Source: CBDDHT01 sp965228615 (GTDB lineage Bacteria > Pseudomonadota > Alphaproteobacteria > Rhizobiales > Methyloligellaceae). Taken from it: a stretch of DNA of 64,000 bases. Both the position numbers and the translations under genes were made by a program. The notes beneath the pieces are model-generated. The model had not been told where the DNA came from. It saw nothing but the letters and a program-made list of their open reading frames with translations, and ran no database searches. The stretch is taken from positions 558,001 through 622,000 of the forward strand of contig CBDDHT010000004.1 in NCBI GenBank assembly GCA_965228615.1, given 5' to 3'. Shown here piece after piece: positions 26,438-33,757 of the stretch (positions are counted from its first letter, which is position 1; each line of letters begins with the position of its first letter).

Positions 26438-27724
26438 ATGGCCGAAAAACACACAGATCCATTGACACCCACTCGCAACGGAGGCCCGTTCAGCTTCTGG
26501 ACGGGCTTAAAACTCTGGCAGAAGATTATCATTGCGCTTCTCTTGGGCGTCGTGGTCGGCGTGATCCTCGGCCCCAATGCGGAATACATCAAACCCATCG
26601 GCGTTCTGTTCATCAATCTGATCAAGATGCTGATCGTACCTCTCATCTTCTCGTCTCTGGTTGTCGGCATCTGCTCGATGGATGACGTCAAAAAGATGGG
26701 CCGGATAGGCGCCAAATCGTTCGGGCTTTATCTGCTCACGACTGCAGTCGCCATTACGATCGGCCTCGCGGTTGGGACGATCCTGCAGCCCGGCGCGGGC
26801 CTCAACATGCAAATGCCTGCAGAGCTGGCAGCGGCAAAAGAAGCGCCATCTTTCATATCGACCTTGCTCAATATGGTTCCCAAGAACCCCGTCGCCGCAA
26901 TGTCGTCGGGCTCGGTTCTCCAGATCATCGTTTTCGCCCTGATGCTCGGCGTCGCAATCAATCTGGCGGAAGAAAAAGGCAAACCTGTCGCCGCCGTTTT
27001 CGAGTCATTTGCCGAGATCATGTACAAGATGACCCATATGGTCATGGCATTCGCGCCATACGGTGTCTTTGCCCTGATGGCGTGGGTCGCAGGCAAATAC
27101 GGCCTCGACGTACTGCTGCCGCTCGGCAAGGTCATTGCGGGTGTTTATCTGGGATGCATTCTGCACGTCCTGCTCACCCTGACATTCGGCGGTATCATGA
27201 TGACCGCGCGGCTCAACCCTGTTCGGTACTGGCGAGGGATCATTGACGCTCAGGCCGTTGCGTTCACCACGACAAGCAGTTCGGGAACCCTGCCCGTTAC
27301 AATGGAATGCGCCCGGACGAATCTTGGCGTATCGCGGCCCGTCTCCAGTTTCGTGCTGCCGCTCGGCGCCACCATCAACATGGACGGCACCGCGCTCTAT
27401 CAGGGCGTAGCAGCACTCTTCGTGGCACAGGCATTCGGGATCGATCTGACAACCGGTCAGTACATTACGATCATCCTGACTTCGACACTGGCCTCGATCG
27501 GCAGCGCAGGTGTCCCGGGTGCTGGCTTGATCATGCTGTCTCTCGTGCTGACCTCCGTCGGCCTGCCACTGGAAGGGCTGGCGGTGATTGCCGGTATCGA
27601 CCGGATCCTCGACATGGCCCGCACGACGGTGAATGTCACCGGTGACCTCATGGTCTCCGTTCTTATCGCCAAGAGCGAAGGCGAGCTTGACGAAGAAGCC
27701 TACAACAAGGTTGCCGTTGTTTAG
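26438..27724 (+). CDS. Dicarboxylate/amino acid:cation symporter (DAACS family)
   Basis: Inner-membrane symporter of 428 residues of the GltP/DctA type, importing C4-dicarboxylates or acidic/neutral amino acids with H+ or Na+. Eight membrane helices are expected. Hairpin 1 carries FTTTSSSGTLPVTM, helix 7 GATINMDGTALYQ (the NMDGT cation motif) and hairpin 2 SAGVPGAGLIML. The ATG at 26438 has GGGGAGGAA upstream; the earlier frame start at 26318 is not protein-like. A LysR regulator is divergent across a long gap. Substrate choice cannot be read reliably. Confidence 0.93.
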   Translation: MAEKHTDPLTPTRNGGPFSFWTGLKLWQKIIIALLLGVVVGVILGPNAEYIKPIGVLFINLIKMLIVPLIFSSLVVGICSMDDVKKMGRIGAKSFGLYLLTTAVAITIGLAVGTILQPGAGLNMQMPAELAAAKEAPSFISTLLNMVPKNPVAAMSSGSVLQIIVFALMLGVAINLAEEKGKPVAAVFESFAEIMYKMTHMVMAFAPYGVFALMAWVAGKYGLDVLLPLGKVIAGVYLGCILHVLLTLTFGGIMMTARLNPVRYWRGIIDAQAVAFTTTSSSGTLPVTMECARTNLGVSRPVSSFVLPLGATINMDGTALYQGVAALFVAQAFGIDLTTGQYITIILTSTLASIGSAGVPGAGLIMLSLVLTSVGLPLEGLAVIAGIDRILDMARTTVNVTGDLMVSVLIAKSEGELDEEAYNKVAVV

Positions 27725-27734
27725 CTCTTCCAGT

Positions 27735-27781
27735 GACCGGTGCGCACCCATTGCTTCTCGTGCAATGCGATCGCACCGGTC
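27735..27781 (+). terminator. Two-part hairpin after the symporter gene
   Basis: A perfect 10-base inverted repeat, GACCGGTGCG (27735-27744) with CGCACCGGTC (27772-27781), encloses a second stem ATTGC/GCAAT (27750-27754 and 27762-27766). It begins 11 bases after the stop codon. No T-tract follows, so it may act as a Rho-assisted end or an RNA stabiliser rather than a standard terminator. Confidence 0.45.
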
Positions 27782-27852
27782 GCCGCACACGCGGTGCGCC
27801 GCAAGCTGAAAGCAGGCGGCATTCATGAATCGCACGCTGGCGACATTGCTCG

Positions 27853-28617
27853 ATGTGGAATGAACTGTCGGAACTGCTTATCGGCTTTGGCGGCGCCCTC
27901 TTTGTGCTTTGGGTCCTGTTCACCGCCATCTCCGTTTGGAGTGGAGGGAATCGGAAAGACCGACCGAGTAGCAAGACGCCGAGCGCCGAGCGAGAGCGGC
28001 ACGAACCCGTCAATGCGTCCCCTCAGCAGGAGGATCACGGCGGCCAGCGTCAGCAAACTCTACGGCGCCTATCTTGGGTCGAACCGAATCCCAGAAACCC
28101 GCCAACAGTGTTCAAGATATTCGTTGCCTCGGAGGCCGGCACATCAATGCGTGAAGTCGACATGGCGCACGCAGATGCAAATCGCGGCCTCAAGGGAGAT
28201 CGATATGCAGAAGGCTGCGGTTTCTGGAGTGAGAAAGACGAATGTCAAGTCACATTGATCGCGCGTGAAGACCTCGAATTGATCGCTGCTGAAACAGGCA
28301 TCGCGCTTGCCGCCGGCGAGCATCGGCGTAATGTCGTGACCGATAACATTCAGATGCATGCTCTGGCCGGCAAACGTTTTCAGATCGGGGATGCGTTGTT
28401 CGCGTTCGACCGACCGAGACCCCCTTGTCTACACCTTCAGACGATTACCGAACCGGGAATGGCGCACGCGCTGGTCGGTGCCTCGGGCATCTGCGTACGT
28501 TGCACTCAGAGCGGAACCATCAGGCAGGGTGACCGTATTGTCTTATTGGATGTGTCGCTGGCCAAGCTTCTCGGGAATCTGCTGAGTACGATCTGGAGAG
28601 CAGGAGACCACCGTTGA
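27853..28617 (+). CDS. MOSC domain protein, possibly membrane-anchored
   Basis: MOSC domain (sulfur-carrier/molybdenum cofactor sulfurase C-terminal type) at about residues 86-230: LKGDRYAEGCGFWSEKDECQ, GEHRRNVVTDNIQMHALAG, and the conserved cysteine in GICVRCTQSGTIRQGD. From the ATG at 27853 the 254-residue product would begin with a membrane segment (about 8-30), followed by a polar linker of about 55 residues. No good ribosome site precedes that ATG. A GTG at 28108 would give a bare domain of 169 residues. The start is thus uncertain. It is the last accessory gene before trpG; a role with molybdenum cofactor genes moaC/moeA nearby is only a guess. Confidence 0.75.
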   Translation: MWNELSELLIGFGGALFVLWVLFTAISVWSGGNRKDRPSSKTPSAERERHEPVNASPQQEDHGGQRQQTLRRLSWVEPNPRNPPTVFKIFVASEAGTSMREVDMAHADANRGLKGDRYAEGCGFWSEKDECQVTLIAREDLELIAAETGIALAAGEHRRNVVTDNIQMHALAGKRFQIGDALFAFDRPRPPCLHLQTITEPGMAHALVGASGICVRCTQSGTIRQGDRIVLLDVSLAKLLGNLLSTIWRAGDHR

Positions 28618-28713
28618 AAAAGTCAAATTTGGCCCGCAGTCGCGGCAAAGCAATTGACCGCAATTCATCCATCCGACTTGACGACAGGCTCAGAGCGGGC
28701 TTACCTCCGCACT

Positions 28714-29331
28714 ATGCTGACACTCATCGATAATTACGACAGTTTCACCTACAACCTCGTGCATTTTCTGGGCGAGCTGGGCGCCGACTGCCGTGTCCAC
28801 CGCAACGACAAGGTGACGGTAGACGAAGTTCTGGGTGACAAACCGCAAGGCATCGTCATGTCGCCGGGGCCTTGCGATCCGGACAAGGCCGGCATCTGCC
28901 TCGAACTGGTCGAGCGCGTCGGCGGTACGATCCCGATCATGGGCGTGTGCCTCGGTCATCAGGCCATCGGCCAGGCCTATGGCGGGCGCATCATCCGCGC
29001 GCCTGTTTTGATGCATGGAAAACTCTCGACCATCCATAGTACGGGGAAAGGCCTTTTCGAAGGTTTGCCGGAGACGTTCGAGGGAACGCGCTATCACTCG
29101 CTCACCGTCGAAAGAGAAAGTTTGCCGGATTGCTTCGAGATCACGGCCGAAACCGAAGACGGTATTATCATGGGCTTGCAGCACAAGACACACCAGGTCC
29201 ATGGCGTCCAGTTTCACCCTGAGAGCATCGCCTCTCAGCATGGCCATGCTTTGCTGGCCAACTTTCTCGACATTGCCGGAATTTCACATCAACCCGCGGC
29301 TCCGCTCGACGAAGCGATCGCCGTACTATGA
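28714..29331 (+). CDS. trpG: Anthranilate synthase component II (glutamine amidotransferase)
   Basis: Supplies ammonia from glutamine to TrpE. The 205-residue class I amidotransferase starts MLTLIDNYDSFTYNLVHFLG and contains the oxyanion motif MSPGPCDPDKAG, the nucleophile Cys79 in MGVCLGHQ, and the His/Glu pair in HGVQFHPESI. The frame is open from 28654, but the ATG at 28714 fits the family exactly. It leads the trpG-trpD-trpC-moaC-moeA operon, while trpE is 19.6 kb upstream. It must therefore have its own promoter or be read from the MOSC side. Confidence 0.96.
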   Translation: MLTLIDNYDSFTYNLVHFLGELGADCRVHRNDKVTVDEVLGDKPQGIVMSPGPCDPDKAGICLELVERVGGTIPIMGVCLGHQAIGQAYGGRIIRAPVLMHGKLSTIHSTGKGLFEGLPETFEGTRYHSLTVERESLPDCFEITAETEDGIIMGLQHKTHQVHGVQFHPESIASQHGHALLANFLDIAGISHQPAAPLDEAIAVL

Positions 29332-29349
29332 CGGGCCTAAGAGATCGCC

Positions 29350-30363
29350 ATGAGTGAGTTCAAACCTTTCATCGAAAAAGTCGCTGACGGCGAAACACTG
29401 AGCGCGGACGAAACCGCGAGTGCGTTCGACATCATGATGTCGGGAGGCGCGACGCCTGTTCAGATCGCCGCCTTTCTCATGGGGCTACGCGTTCGCGGCG
29501 AAACGGTCGACGAAATAACCGGTGCCGCGCGGACAATGCGCTCCAAGGCCCTTGCGGTTGCGGCTCCTGACGGCGCTGTCGACACTTGCGGTACCGGCGG
29601 AGACGCCAAGGGTACCTACAATATTTCAACCTGTGCGGCGTTCGTCGTAGCGGGTGCCGGTGTTCCTGTGGCTAAGCACGGCAACAAGTCGGTGTCTTCG
29701 AAATCCGGCTCGGCCGACGTGCTTGCCGCTCTCGGCGTCAATCTGGATGTGGGTGCGGACTGCGTCGCGAAGGCGATGGCCGAAGCCGGAATCGGTTTCC
29801 TGTTCGCACCTGCACACCATGCGGCGATGCGCCATGTGGGTCCGACACGCGGCGAACTCGGCATTCGTACCGTGTTCAATCTGCTCGGACCGCTTTCCAA
29901 TCCGGCCGGTGCGACTCGTCAGGTCATCGGTGTTTTCTCTTCGGATTGGCTGAAACCAATGGCGGAGGTGCTACATAATCTGGGATCGGAGCATGTCTGG
30001 ATCGTCCATGGTTCCGACGGCCTGGACGAGTTGACCACCACAGGGCCAAGCGCGGTCGCCGAATTGAAGGATGGTACCGTCACCACGTTTGAGGTGACTC
30101 CGGAAGATGCCGGACTGCAACGCGCCGATCCGCAGGATCTGGTCGGCGGCGAAGCTGCAGAAAATGCGGATGCCATCAGGGAGGTGCTGGATGGCAAGCC
30201 GTCGCCCTTCCGAGATATCGTCGTTCTAAATGCCGCAGCAACCTTGATCGTTGCTGGAAAAGCCGCGGATCTTGCTGCCGGCGCGGCATTGGCTGGCCAG
30301 GCGATCGACAGCGGAGCGGCGTCCAACAGCCTCAAGCGCCTTGTAGAGATCACCAATGGCTGA
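29350..30363 (+). CDS. trpD: Anthranilate phosphoribosyltransferase
   Basis: Joins anthranilate to PRPP to form phosphoribosylanthranilate. The 337-residue protein is full length. PRPP and metal motifs are DTCGTGGDAKGTYNIST (about 78-94) and AKHGNKSVSSKSGSADVLAA (about 106-125), and the anthranilate region has HHAAMRHVGPTRGELGIRT. It starts 18 bases after trpG and overlaps trpC by eight bases, consistent with translational coupling. Confidence 0.97.
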   Translation: MSEFKPFIEKVADGETLSADETASAFDIMMSGGATPVQIAAFLMGLRVRGETVDEITGAARTMRSKALAVAAPDGAVDTCGTGGDAKGTYNISTCAAFVVAGAGVPVAKHGNKSVSSKSGSADVLAALGVNLDVGADCVAKAMAEAGIGFLFAPAHHAAMRHVGPTRGELGIRTVFNLLGPLSNPAGATRQVIGVFSSDWLKPMAEVLHNLGSEHVWIVHGSDGLDELTTTGPSAVAELKDGTVTTFEVTPEDAGLQRADPQDLVGGEAAENADAIREVLDGKPSPFRDIVVLNAAATLIVAGKAADLAAGAALAGQAIDSGAASNSLKRLVEITNG

Positions 30364-31186
30364 GCAGGTGCGCAACATTCTTGACCGGATCACGGACTAC
30401 AAAAAGGAAGAGATCGCGACTGCAAAGGCAGCGATGCCTCTGGCCGCATTGGAAGCTGATGCGCGGGAAGCATCTCCGTCTCGCGGTTTTGCGGATGCCT
30501 TACGTCGAACCCATAGCGATGGTCGTTTCGCCCTTGTCGCGGAAGTCAAGAAAGCCAGCCCCTCAAAGGGCCTTATTCGCGCCGATTTCGATCCACCGGA
30601 ATTAGCGGCAGCCTACGAGAAAGGCGGCGCCACCTGTCTTTCGGTCCTGACCGATATGCCGTCTTTTCAGGGTAAGCCCGAGTTCCTGATCACCGCCCGT
30701 GGCACAACAGGGCTCCCGGCGCTCCGGAAAGATTTCATGCTGGATCCCTATCAGGTTGCCGAGGCGAGAAGCTGGGGAGCCGATTGCATTCTGCTGATTA
30801 TGGCCATTCTCAGCGACGGCCAGGCAGCGGAACTCACGAGCGCCGCACAGGACTGGGGTATGGATGTTCTTGCCGAGGTCCATGACGGCGACGAGCTTGA
30901 GCGCGCCTTGAAGCTCGACACGCCTTTGATCGGCATCAACAATCGCGACCTGCGAACGTTCGAGACGAGCCTGACCACGACAGAAACACTGTGCCAACGG
31001 ATCCCGGACGACCGCATCGTCATAAGCGAGAGCGGCATCGCGAACCATGACGACCTCGTGCGCCTTGCGAAAGTCGGCGTGCAAACTTTCCTCGTTGGAG
31101 AAAGCCTCATGCGCCAGACCGATGTCACCCTGGCGACACGCGCCCTTCTCGAAGGCGAAGCCGCCAATCGCGAGGCCGCACAATGA
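30356..31186 (+). CDS. trpC: Indole-3-glycerol phosphate synthase
   Basis: Closes the indole ring in tryptophan synthesis. The 276-residue TIM barrel includes the catalytic motifs AEVKKASPSKGLIRADFD, PALRKDFMLDPYQVAEARSW, IGINNRDLRTFETSL and VISESGIANHDD. It is monofunctional, not fused to TrpF. It overlaps trpD by eight bases and moaC by four, so tryptophan and molybdenum cofactor genes share one transcript, an arrangement seen widely in alphaproteobacteria. Confidence 0.97.
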   Translation: MAEQVRNILDRITDYKKEEIATAKAAMPLAALEADAREASPSRGFADALRRTHSDGRFALVAEVKKASPSKGLIRADFDPPELAAAYEKGGATCLSVLTDMPSFQGKPEFLITARGTTGLPALRKDFMLDPYQVAEARSWGADCILLIMAILSDGQAAELTSAAQDWGMDVLAEVHDGDELERALKLDTPLIGINNRDLRTFETSLTTTETLCQRIPDDRIVISESGIANHDDLVRLAKVGVQTFLVGESLMRQTDVTLATRALLEGEAANREAAQ

Positions 31187-31674
31187 CCGGCGCCACCCTC
31201 ACGCATTTGGACGAGAAGGGCGAGGCGCGCATGGTCGATGTCTCGGACAAAGACATCACGGCACGCATGGCCGCGGCCGAAGGATTTGTGTCCATGGCGC
31301 CCGAAACCCTGACCCTTCTTCGAGAAGGACAAGCCAAGAAAGGCGACGTTCTTGCAACGGCTCGGATCGCGGGCATCATGGCATCCAAGCGGACGCATGA
31401 ATTGATCCCGCTCTGCCATCCGCTTGCTCTCTCCAAGGTCACCGTCGGGTTCGAAACTTCTGATGCTCCGACCGGTGTGCATGTGACGGCAGAAGTCAAG
31501 GTCACCGGACGGACGGGTGTCGAGATGGAGGCCCTGACCGCCGTATCCGTCGCGTGTCTGACGATCTACGACATGCTCAAGGCGGCCGATCGCACGATGG
31601 CCTTCTCCGGCATCCGCCTTGTCGAAAAATCCGGCGGGCGTTCCGGTGATTTTCGCGCCGAACCGCGGAACTGA
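31183..31674 (+). CDS. moaC: Cyclic pyranopterin monophosphate synthase
   Basis: Second step of molybdenum cofactor synthesis, forming cPMP with MoaA. The 163-residue protein has the conserved MVDVSDKDITARMAAAEG, ATARIAGIMASKRTHELIPL, CHPLALSKV and TGVEMEALTAVSVACLTIYD segments, with the catalytic Lys and Asp regions present. It overlaps trpC by four bases and is followed after four bases by moeA. Confidence 0.97.
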   Translation: MTGATLTHLDEKGEARMVDVSDKDITARMAAAEGFVSMAPETLTLLREGQAKKGDVLATARIAGIMASKRTHELIPLCHPLALSKVTVGFETSDAPTGVHVTAEVKVTGRTGVEMEALTAVSVACLTIYDMLKAADRTMAFSGIRLVEKSGGRSGDFRAEPRN

Positions 31675-31678
31675 TCTC

Positions 31679-32884
31679 ATGGGTCTGCTCTCTGTTGCCG
31701 AAGCCATGGCGCACGTCACCGCGGACGTGGAACCTCTCGAGACAGAACGCGTGTCGCTGGATGAGGCCCATGGCCGGGTTCTTGCGAGCGATGTTGCTGC
31801 CCGTCTGACGCAACCCCCCTTCAATGCCTCCGCGATGGATGGTTACGCCGTGCGCACCGACGATCTCGGCACCCTCCCCTGCACCCTCAATGTGATCGGG
31901 GAAGCCGGCGCCGGTCACGCTTTCGACGGCACCGTTGGTCCAGGTCAGGCAGCCCGCATCTTTACCGGTGCACCGGTACCTGAAGGCGCCGATACGATCG
32001 TGATCCAGGAAGACACGACGCGTGACGGCGATGTCGTCACGGTCCTGGAAGGCGCACCGGCGGGAACCTATGTCCGCCCTCGCGGATTCGATTTCGCCGA
32101 AGGTACGGTCTTGCTTCCGGCCCCGCGCCGACTGACGGCGAGAGATGTCGCGCTTGCCGCCGCCATGAATCACGATACCGTTGAGGTCAGACGGCGGCCG
32201 AAGGTTGCGATTCTCGCGACGGGCGATGAACTGGTTTCACCGGGAGAAGATCCGGCACCCGACCAGATTGTCTCTTCGAACCCTTACGGTCTTGCTCCCC
32301 TCGTCGCGTCCTTTGGCGGCGTGCCGAAACGCTTGGGAATCGCAAGGGACACACTGGCCAGCCTCGACCAACGCATGAAAGAAGCCGCTGACGCAGATAT
32401 ACTTGTGACGATCGGCGGCGCTTCAGTCGGAGAACATGACCTTGTGCAGGATGCACTCCGTGCCCGCGGCATGTCCCTCGACTTCTGGCGCATCGCCATG
32501 CGACCCGGCAAACCGTTGATGTTTGCCAGGAAGGATCATCAACGCGTTCTTGGCCTGCCAGGCAATCCGGTTTCGGCAATGGTTTGTTCGCGGATATTTC
32601 TGGTGCCGCTGCTCCGGGGACTCCTTGGTCTGGAGCCGGAGCCCGATGCCACGCTTAACGGTGTCCTGGACGTTGATATCGGCCAAAACGGTCCGCGCCA
32701 GCACTATATGCGCGCCACATCTACGTCCGGCCCCAATGGCACGCTCAGTGTCACACCCGTGACCTCGCAGGACAGTTCCCTGCTCTCGCTTCTGGCATCT
32801 GCCGATTGCCTGATCGTGCGCGCGCCGAACGCACCGGCACAACCTGCAGGCGACTCAGTGCCTCTTTTGCGGCTCGATTTTTAA
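31679..32884 (+). CDS. moeA: Molybdopterin molybdenumtransferase
   Basis: Inserts molybdate into adenylated molybdopterin. The 401-residue protein contains the MoeA motifs PPFNASAMDGYAVR, IFTGAPVPEGADTIVIQED, ILATGDELVSPGE, TIGGASVGEHDLV and LPGNPVSAMV. The frame is open from 31619, inside moaC, but the ATG at 31679 gives the normal N-terminus (MGLLSVAEAM). It ends the trpGDC-moaC-moeA operon; lexA follows with its own promoter. Confidence 0.96.
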   Translation: MGLLSVAEAMAHVTADVEPLETERVSLDEAHGRVLASDVAARLTQPPFNASAMDGYAVRTDDLGTLPCTLNVIGEAGAGHAFDGTVGPGQAARIFTGAPVPEGADTIVIQEDTTRDGDVVTVLEGAPAGTYVRPRGFDFAEGTVLLPAPRRLTARDVALAAAMNHDTVEVRRRPKVAILATGDELVSPGEDPAPDQIVSSNPYGLAPLVASFGGVPKRLGIARDTLASLDQRMKEAADADILVTIGGASVGEHDLVQDALRARGMSLDFWRIAMRPGKPLMFARKDHQRVLGLPGNPVSAMVCSRIFLVPLLRGLLGLEPEPDATLNGVLDVDIGQNGPRQHYMRATSTSGPNGTLSVTPVTSQDSSLLSLLASADCLIVRAPNAPAQPAGDSVPLLRLDF

Positions 32885-32938
32885 GTTTCCGACACTTTTT
32901 CGCGCCGTAACTGCCCGGATTAACGTCGATTTAACCGG

Positions 32939-32967
32939 TTGCAGAACAAGAATAGAACATGTATAAA
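32939..32967 (+). promoter_or_regulatory. lexA promoter with SOS box
   Basis: A -35 box TTGCAG (32939-32944) and a -10 box TATAAA (32962-32967) are 17 bp apart. Between them lies GAAC-N7-GAAC (32944-32958), the reverse of the alphaproteobacterial SOS box GTTC-N7-GTTC. LexA bound here would block its own promoter. The leader to the start codon is about 80 bases. Confidence 0.85.
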
Positions 32968-33052
32968 ATGTTCATGGTTTGTCCAGTTTTCAACCTGGGC
33001 GTGTGACCACGGCACTGAGTACACCCGTCCCGGTTTTGACAAAGAGGTCTCA

Positions 33053-33757
33053 ATGCTCACACCCAAGCAAAAAGAGCTGCTCATGTTTATCCATGAGCGC
33101 GTTAAAGAGACCGGCGTGCCCCCCTCTTTCGATGAGATGAAAGAGGCGCTCGATCTTCGCTCCAAATCCGGTATTCACCGCCTGATCACGGCTTTGGAAG
33201 AACGCGGCTTTATCCGCCGCCTGCCTCACCGTGCCCGGGCCCTTGAAATCGTCCGATTGCCGGAATCCGTCCAGCCGAGCTTTGTCGGCGCAAAGGGACG
33301 TGGATTTTCGCCAAGTGTCATCGAGGGCAGTCTTGGCCGCGCGACGACCGGCGGCAATCCATCGGCTCCAGGTCAGTCCGTCTCTGTTCCCATGATGGGT
33401 CGGATTGCAGCAGGTGTGCCTATCGAAGCCATCCAGAACCGTACCGATACGATCGAAGTACCACCCGAGCTTGCCGCCAAAGGCGATCATTTCGCGTTGG
33501 AAGTCAAAGGCGATTCCATGATCGAGGCCGGCATACTCGATGGCGACACGGTTATTGTCCGCAAATGCGATACAGCCGACACAGGCGATATCGTCGTTGC
33601 GCTTGTCGACGAAGAAGAGGCAACCTTGAAACGCTTGCGCAAACGCGGCGATTCAATAGCACTCGAAGCCGCCAATCCGGCCTATGAGACACGCATCTTC
33701 GGACCCGACCGGATCAAGGTTCAAGGTCGGCTTGTAGGCTTAATTCGGCGATATTGA
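33053..33757 (+). CDS. lexA: LexA repressor
   Basis: Represses SOS genes and cleaves itself when RecA is activated. The 234-residue protein has the winged helix at about 1-65 (MLTPKQKELLMFIHERVKET), the cleavage site Ala120-Gly121 (GRIAAGVPIEA), and the Ser155/Lys193 dyad (VKGDSMIEAG and ATLKRLRK). The ATG at 33053 has AGAGG upstream; the open frame back to 32939 covers the promoter and is not coding. A promoter with an SOS box lies just upstream. The 3' end overlaps convergent comEC by 18 bases. Confidence 0.97.
   Translation: MLTPKQKELLMFIHERVKETGVPPSFDEMKEALDLRSKSGIHRLITALEERGFIRRLPHRARALEIVRLPESVQPSFVGAKGRGFSPSVIEGSLGRATTGGNPSAPGQSVSVPMMGRIAAGVPIEAIQNRTDTIEVPPELAAKGDHFALEVKGDSMIEAGILDGDTVIVRKCDTADTGDIVVALVDEEEATLKRLRKRGDSIALEAANPAYETRIFGPDRIKVQGRLVGLIRRY

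Noticed and set aside
27823..28056. Minus-strand frame with a hydrophobic start opposite the MOSC gene 5' end
   Set aside because: No similarity and no ribosome site; its hydrophobic part is likely a shadow of the opposite strand.
32939..33052. Longer lexA frame starting upstream
   Set aside because: This stretch contains the promoter boxes and SOS box, and LexA homology starts at MLTPKQKELL.
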